Origin: Gordionus sp. m RMFG-2023
Taxonomy: Eukaryota; Nematomorpha; Gordioida; Chordodea; Parachordodidae
Assembly (NCBI RefSeq): GCF_954871325.1
Contig: NC_088776.1
Coordinates: 24,600,508-24,664,507, forward strand
Length of the DNA stretch: 64,000 bases
Direction of reading: 5' to 3'
The notes below the pieces were generated by a model. The model made no database searches. It was not told where the DNA came from and was given only the letters and a program-made list of their open reading frames with translations. Shown piece after piece: positions 59,355-64,000 of the stretch. Made by a program: the position numbers and the translations under genes. Positions within the stretch are counted from its first letter, which is position 1, and every line of letters begins with the position of its first letter.

Positions 59355-61560
59355 GATAGTCTTATTAATTTTTAAATAATAAAATATAATTTATATGTAT
59401 TAATTTTATCTACAGTTTTTGCATCTCGCTTAAGTGCAAATACTTATAAATGCGAATGCGCAAAGAGTATAAAACAAAAGTACCTATGATAAAATTACAA
59501 ATTTTACCATAATAAATATACATATCTGTGCAAAAAATTGTTATTATTATTCATACAAAGTAAAATTTTTATTTGCAAAATTCTATGTGATTTTGTTAAA
59601 TTATTAATCATAAATATAAGAAAAAAAAATCTGCTGTTAGATTCATTTTTTGTAAATTCTCCATGTCTAAAGGAATATTTCTTTTTTGATAGCCTTGTTT
59701 TCTGAAATTGTTGAATATTAGAATTGGCTTGATGATTATAATTTAAAATATTGATTATATTTTTCTGAGAATCATGATTTTCAAAATTTGTTGCTTGGGT
59801 AATATTGTTGTATGTGGATTAATTTGCCTTTGTATTTATACTTAGAATATGTGTATTTATCTTTAAAATATTTCTTCTTTATTAGCACGTTCGTTATAGA
59901 CCTGCCGAAAAGTGAGCGTAAGTGAATTATATGAAGACCCATCCTACATATAATATGCCAATTTTTTTCTCAAGAATACTAACACCTTGTAACCCAGATA
60001 TGAAGTTATATGAGGGTGGTATTACACCCGAGCCATATTTATAAAAATAATAATTTTAACTATCAAATGTCGTTTCACAGATTAGATATAAAGTGGAAAA
60101 AAAAATTTTTAGTGATTTAAAAAATATCTTAATAATAATAATCGTATAATTCTACAACAAATTTAAACTTTTTATATAATATATTACTAGTAACAACACA
60201 AAATTGGTTTATATACTAAATAATTAAAATTTAGCCTTTTAAATGCGAAAAGTCGGATAAGTGCGTAAATATTACTTTTTCAATCCCAACGCTTCACAAT
60301 TAACCGGTTTTGATTGTATAATATGTAATAGAATTATAAAAGAAATCGTTCAAGGGGCTATCAAAAAATTTACTTTAGTATAGGAGGATATTAGTAGGGA
60401 GCCAATAAGAGAAAAAATTATTTCGTCAGGGGGCTATTCAAAATTTTCAGGGAGCTATAGCTCCTACGCCCCCCCCCACCCTAGTGAGTAGTGAGTGACG
60501 CTACTGCATAATAGTATTAAAAATGAAAGATTTTATAAAATTGTTTTTTATTGTTAATAATTTTCCGATGAATGAGATTTTTATTGTTTATAACAAAAAA
60601 AATTGATTATTTTGAGTGAAATCAGATATAAGTATTCCAGGCTAAATATTTTTCTTGAACCAATCAGATATAGTAGAAATAGAATAAGGTTATTGAGAAG
60701 ATGATATCACGATATTCCCAATGAATATTTCTCTATCTCATTGCCCCAACCATATCAATATTCGAAATGCATGCACAAAAAATTTTTGCAACTAATAACC
60801 TACAGAGAAGGCTTTTATCTTAAAAAAGCCATTCAAATTCTAAAAAAAACTTCCTTGTCTGGTATATTCTATTCCTGACTAAGAACTCCTACTCATTTTA
60901 TTTTTTAAAAATATAACTATGTAATCTAAACATGATTATAATATTTTCCACCATTCAAATTTGTCAAACAAGTTAATTTTTTTATTTAGGTTGTATGGTG
61001 ATAGTGCTAACATATATCACTTAATAATTTTAATTGATCTCATATTTTCAACGTGCGGTTTTAATTTGTCTTGTCCATATGTCTAGATTGGTAGATTATT
61101 TTGTAGTGGTAGGATACGACTTTGACAAAGAAAGTATGATGACATTTTATTAATTTATGATATTTGGTAGAAGTGCCCATCTGGATTTTAAACCAATACA
61201 TAAAACATACCCCTTAAAATGACAAGTTTATAAAATAATTTATAGGAAGTATCGTATTAGGGAAATGCATTGGCATGGACATTATGTTAAGTAGAGATTC
61301 ACATGAAAATAATTTATTTTAAATCGATTTCTCCATTTTATTTTAATCCTGATTTATACCTGCATGTTTGCCTCTATTTTAAACATATTACTTCAACCTT
61401 GCTATGTAAGATATTAGCTTCCAAATTTTAAATGTCATACATTAACCAAATTAAATCTGATATCTAACAGTGAATATATATATTTTTAAAATCTATATAT
61501 TACAATAAATATTATATTGTTGTTTTTATAACAGAATAATTAAATATATATTTTTTTATC
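59355..61560. other. gene-free A/T-rich stretch
   Basis: 60425-60480 (GTCAGGGGGCTATTC, TTTTCAGGGAGCTATAGC, CTCCTACGCCCC) looks like the right end of a hAT-type element related to the left end at 54111. Otherwise I see nothing. Confidence 0.45.
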
Positions 61561-61800
61561 AGACTGCAGGCCCTAAGCTATAAAATAAAAAATCTGGCCT
61601 GGGCAATTTAAAAATAATTATTTTATGGAGCATTTAAGATTTATTTACTGTTCATATTTTTAGTTCCCCTTGGAATAATGTTTAAAATATAGTTATAATT
61701 ATTCAAAAACATAAAATATTAAGAATTCTCAGGAAGTTACTAAATTATTTTAAAAAATAGGCTAGGCCAAAAAAATTTATAAAGATCTCATTCAGGATCA
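61561..61800. repeat. weak fragment of the GC-rich hAT family
   Basis: CAGACTGCAGGCCCTAAGC followed by TCTGGCCTGGGC and, 140 bases on, GGCTAGGCC resembles the left end of the 58278 family. No right end or target duplication. Confidence 0.3.
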
Positions 61801-63286
61801 TAAGAATTCATTAAAGATAAAGATAAAATATTAATCTGGGATGAGCCTGAGATTTAATTGCAAATTAATTGCTTTTTAATAATAAAACAATTTTGCTATG
61901 CAAAAATTATTTTATCAGTATTTGATATAATAAATAACATAGAAATAGTTCCTTAAATATTTTAATTATTAAGTGCATTTAGCTTAAGTATTTATTTATT
62001 TATATTTAACTTACATTATTTATGATAAAATTTTGGAGGATGAAAATACTAACATAATATCTCAATATGGTTCTCAAAATAAAAAACCTTTTGACTGTTT
62101 TCATTTGCATCACTAACAAATTATGAGATGTGGAGAGGTTCAGGTTTTTAAAGATTTTTTTAAGCATAATATCTGGGCATGGATTTTAAAATAAATTTTT
62201 TTTGATTGCTATATTAATCATCGTTTTTAATCTCCAAATCTAGGTTATGCATGATAGGGGGTTTTTATAACTTTTTTATTTTTAATATGGGTATCAAATG
62301 AGATTTATTGAACTAATTTAAAAATCACTCTAGGCCTTTGAAACATTAATCTTGAGTGGTCAGAGTTTAAATCCCCTATGCTCCGTATTACCCTCTTGAA
62401 TATTCTATCCCCACCCACTCAAAATTTTTCCCTATAAAATGTATCCCACCCTTTCAATAACGATAGCATCATAAATACCTACTCCTCTCCAAATTCAATG
62501 ACTATTTTGCATCATAGCCCCTCTCCATAGTTAGTTAGGGATTAAAATATATTGACATGGGACTATAATTCAATGTAGTAATATAATAAAAAATAAAAAA
62601 AAATTATTGATTTAGAATTTATTTTATATTCTAATGGGACCTGGTATCTAGAAATTAAAAATAAAATTGGCGGAATAGGTAAATTTCCTATTATTTTTAA
62701 AAATTTAAATATGGCACATTTTTAGATTTTATATACAACATAATCGAATATTTTAATAAAAGATCCTATGTTTCAAAAATGTTCTAAGGAGTTATAGCAT
62801 TTCGAATGATTAATTTTTTACCCAATTTCATCTAACCATTATAATATTTATAAAACAAATGATTCAGTTTTGAAAATAGGTCCCTCAGAAAAATATTATA
62901 TATGCTTGAAGATTTTGATTATTAATAGCACAAAGGTCTGGACATCTATACGCAAGATCTCGAGGCGTAGGCAATATTTTTCTGGCTAAAATATTGAGTT
63001 AGTCATTTTTTGAAAATCGGCTAAAATGAAGCGCATCACTAGGTCTTTGTAAACAGTAATATTTGCTTAGGGGCTAACCGGAAGAAGCCAATATCTTCTT
63101 GAAAATTTTTAATCATAAAAATTCTTATAACCAATAGTACCAAGAAAAATTCTTAGCAATTATATGACTACTTCTAAGCCATTCGTTTTTTAATCTGAGC
63201 TTTAAGTATTTATTCTGAGTGAAGGATTTTTTTCTGAACATTTCATTTCCAAATCTGATCAATTAATTAGTAACCTATATTTTTAA
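61801..63286. other. gene-free stretch with a MITE relic
   Basis: 62880-63032 is a right-half relic of the 41248 MITE family (GGCAATATTTTTCTGGCTAA, AAATATTGAGTTAG). Nothing else recognised. Confidence 0.5.
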
Positions 63287-63912
63287 TAGGGCTGTGCCAA
63301 TATTAAATATCGCATCGGTACCGTTATTTAACGTTTTCCAAAAATATCGGACCGATCCGATACCTGTAAAACCCGATCCTTTTACTTTTCTCTTTTTTGT
63401 TATTTTATGTGTATTTATTTTACATTAATATTTTCTAAATATATTTTTTAAACAATGAAAATGCACAACACCCCTTAAATTTTATTTATTTTTTAAAATA
63501 TATTTATAGCATTTTAAAAGTTTTTTTATAAAAATAGAAAGGAACACCCAAAGTTTTATTTATTTTAAATCTTTGCCAATTTTATTATTTATACTTTAAA
63601 TAAAAGAACTTTTTTAAATATGGTATCTGACTGAATTATGGAAATATTTTACAAAATGTGTTATATGCCAAATTCTAATTTCACGGGTGAATAATGAAAA
63701 TTTCATTTAATATTACCAATATCCGTAAACTTTTTTTAATTATTGTAGAAATAAAAAAAAAATTAAATTAAATTAAATGCATAATTCTATTTTTTGCATA
63801 AAAGATATTGATTTCATAATTACATTTGGTTCAAAGGGGTGTGGTAAAAAATCAATATAAATATCAGATCGGTATTGGATCGGTAAAAAATATGTGGATC
63901 GGTACAGCCCTA
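63287..63912. mobile_element. hAT-type element, 626 bp, perfect 8-bp target duplication
   Basis: Ends TAGGGCTGTGCC and (right, reverse complement) TAGGGCTGTACC are inverted. ATTTTTAA flanks both sides exactly (63279-63286, 63913-63920). Subterminal zones carry ATCGGACCGATCCGAT and GATCGGTATTGGATCGG motifs in both orientations. The interior is A/T-rich and non-coding. A fragment of the same family lies at about 24268-24312. Confidence 0.85.
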
Positions 63913-64000
63913 ATTTTTAAATATTACAAAAAATATAATATAGAGTCATTTTGTAAAATAACGTTTAAAATACCCTCTTTCACTGTAAAAATTAAAAACT

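Overview
This is a very A+T-rich animal (metazoan) nuclear window: roughly three quarters A/T by eye, sparse genes, and many old transposon copies. Two developmental signalling genes can be read. One is a TGF-beta/activin type I receptor (+ strand, 12186-14525) assembled here from six exons separated by very small introns (40, 45, 44 and 67 bases, then one of 485). The other is an apparently intact single-exon Frizzled of the Fz5/8 class (- strand, 20625-23249). Both are bilaterian/cnidarian-type receptors, so the host is an animal. Micro-introns of about 40-50 bases in an A/T-rich, transposon-rich genome are reminiscent of free-living flatworms, but nothing here fixes the phylum.

Layout. 1-4520: gene-free A/T-rich DNA. 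4529-6051: non-autonomous hAT element with an 8-bp target duplication. 6340-9096: an RTE-like LINE, degraded, headed by a tRNA-like Pol III promoter. 11028-11815: a 67-bp tandem duplication and a SINE-like element carrying both the tRNA-like head and the 3' tail of the LINE. 12186-14525: TGF-beta type I receptor. 15351-19748: LINE relic, GC-rich element fragment, and a foldback-like pair of inverted 14-bp minisatellite arrays. 20625-23249: Frizzled. 28125-31646: two adjacent hAT elements, the second with a transposase relic. 34551-34598: another hAT transposase relic. 35.3-39.7 kb: GC-rich hAT-like fragments. 40634-41568: two MITEs. 42.3-47.9 kb: an old repeat present twice, one copy split by a hAT element and a young non-autonomous LTR element. 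47.8-48.8 kb: Gypsy fossil. 49402-51011: second LINE copy. 52818-53063: Harbinger-type MITE. 55821-58239: a short LTR element. 58278-59177: GC-rich hAT element with a MITE nested in it. 63287-63912: another hAT element.

The two host genes belong to separate pathways: Wnt reception, and Smad-activating TGF-beta/activin/BMP reception. They lie about 6 kb apart on opposite strands with their 3' ends facing each other, and nothing suggests co-regulation. The most unusual observations are: (1) the type I receptor has lost the recognisable glycine-rich ATP loop and the GS-box Ser-Gly repeats while keeping the catalytic residues; (2) a LINE and a short element share both a tRNA-like head and a 3' tail; (3) a crowd of hAT-type non-autonomous elements with intact 8-bp target duplications; and (4) an inverted pair of 14-bp minisatellite arrays.
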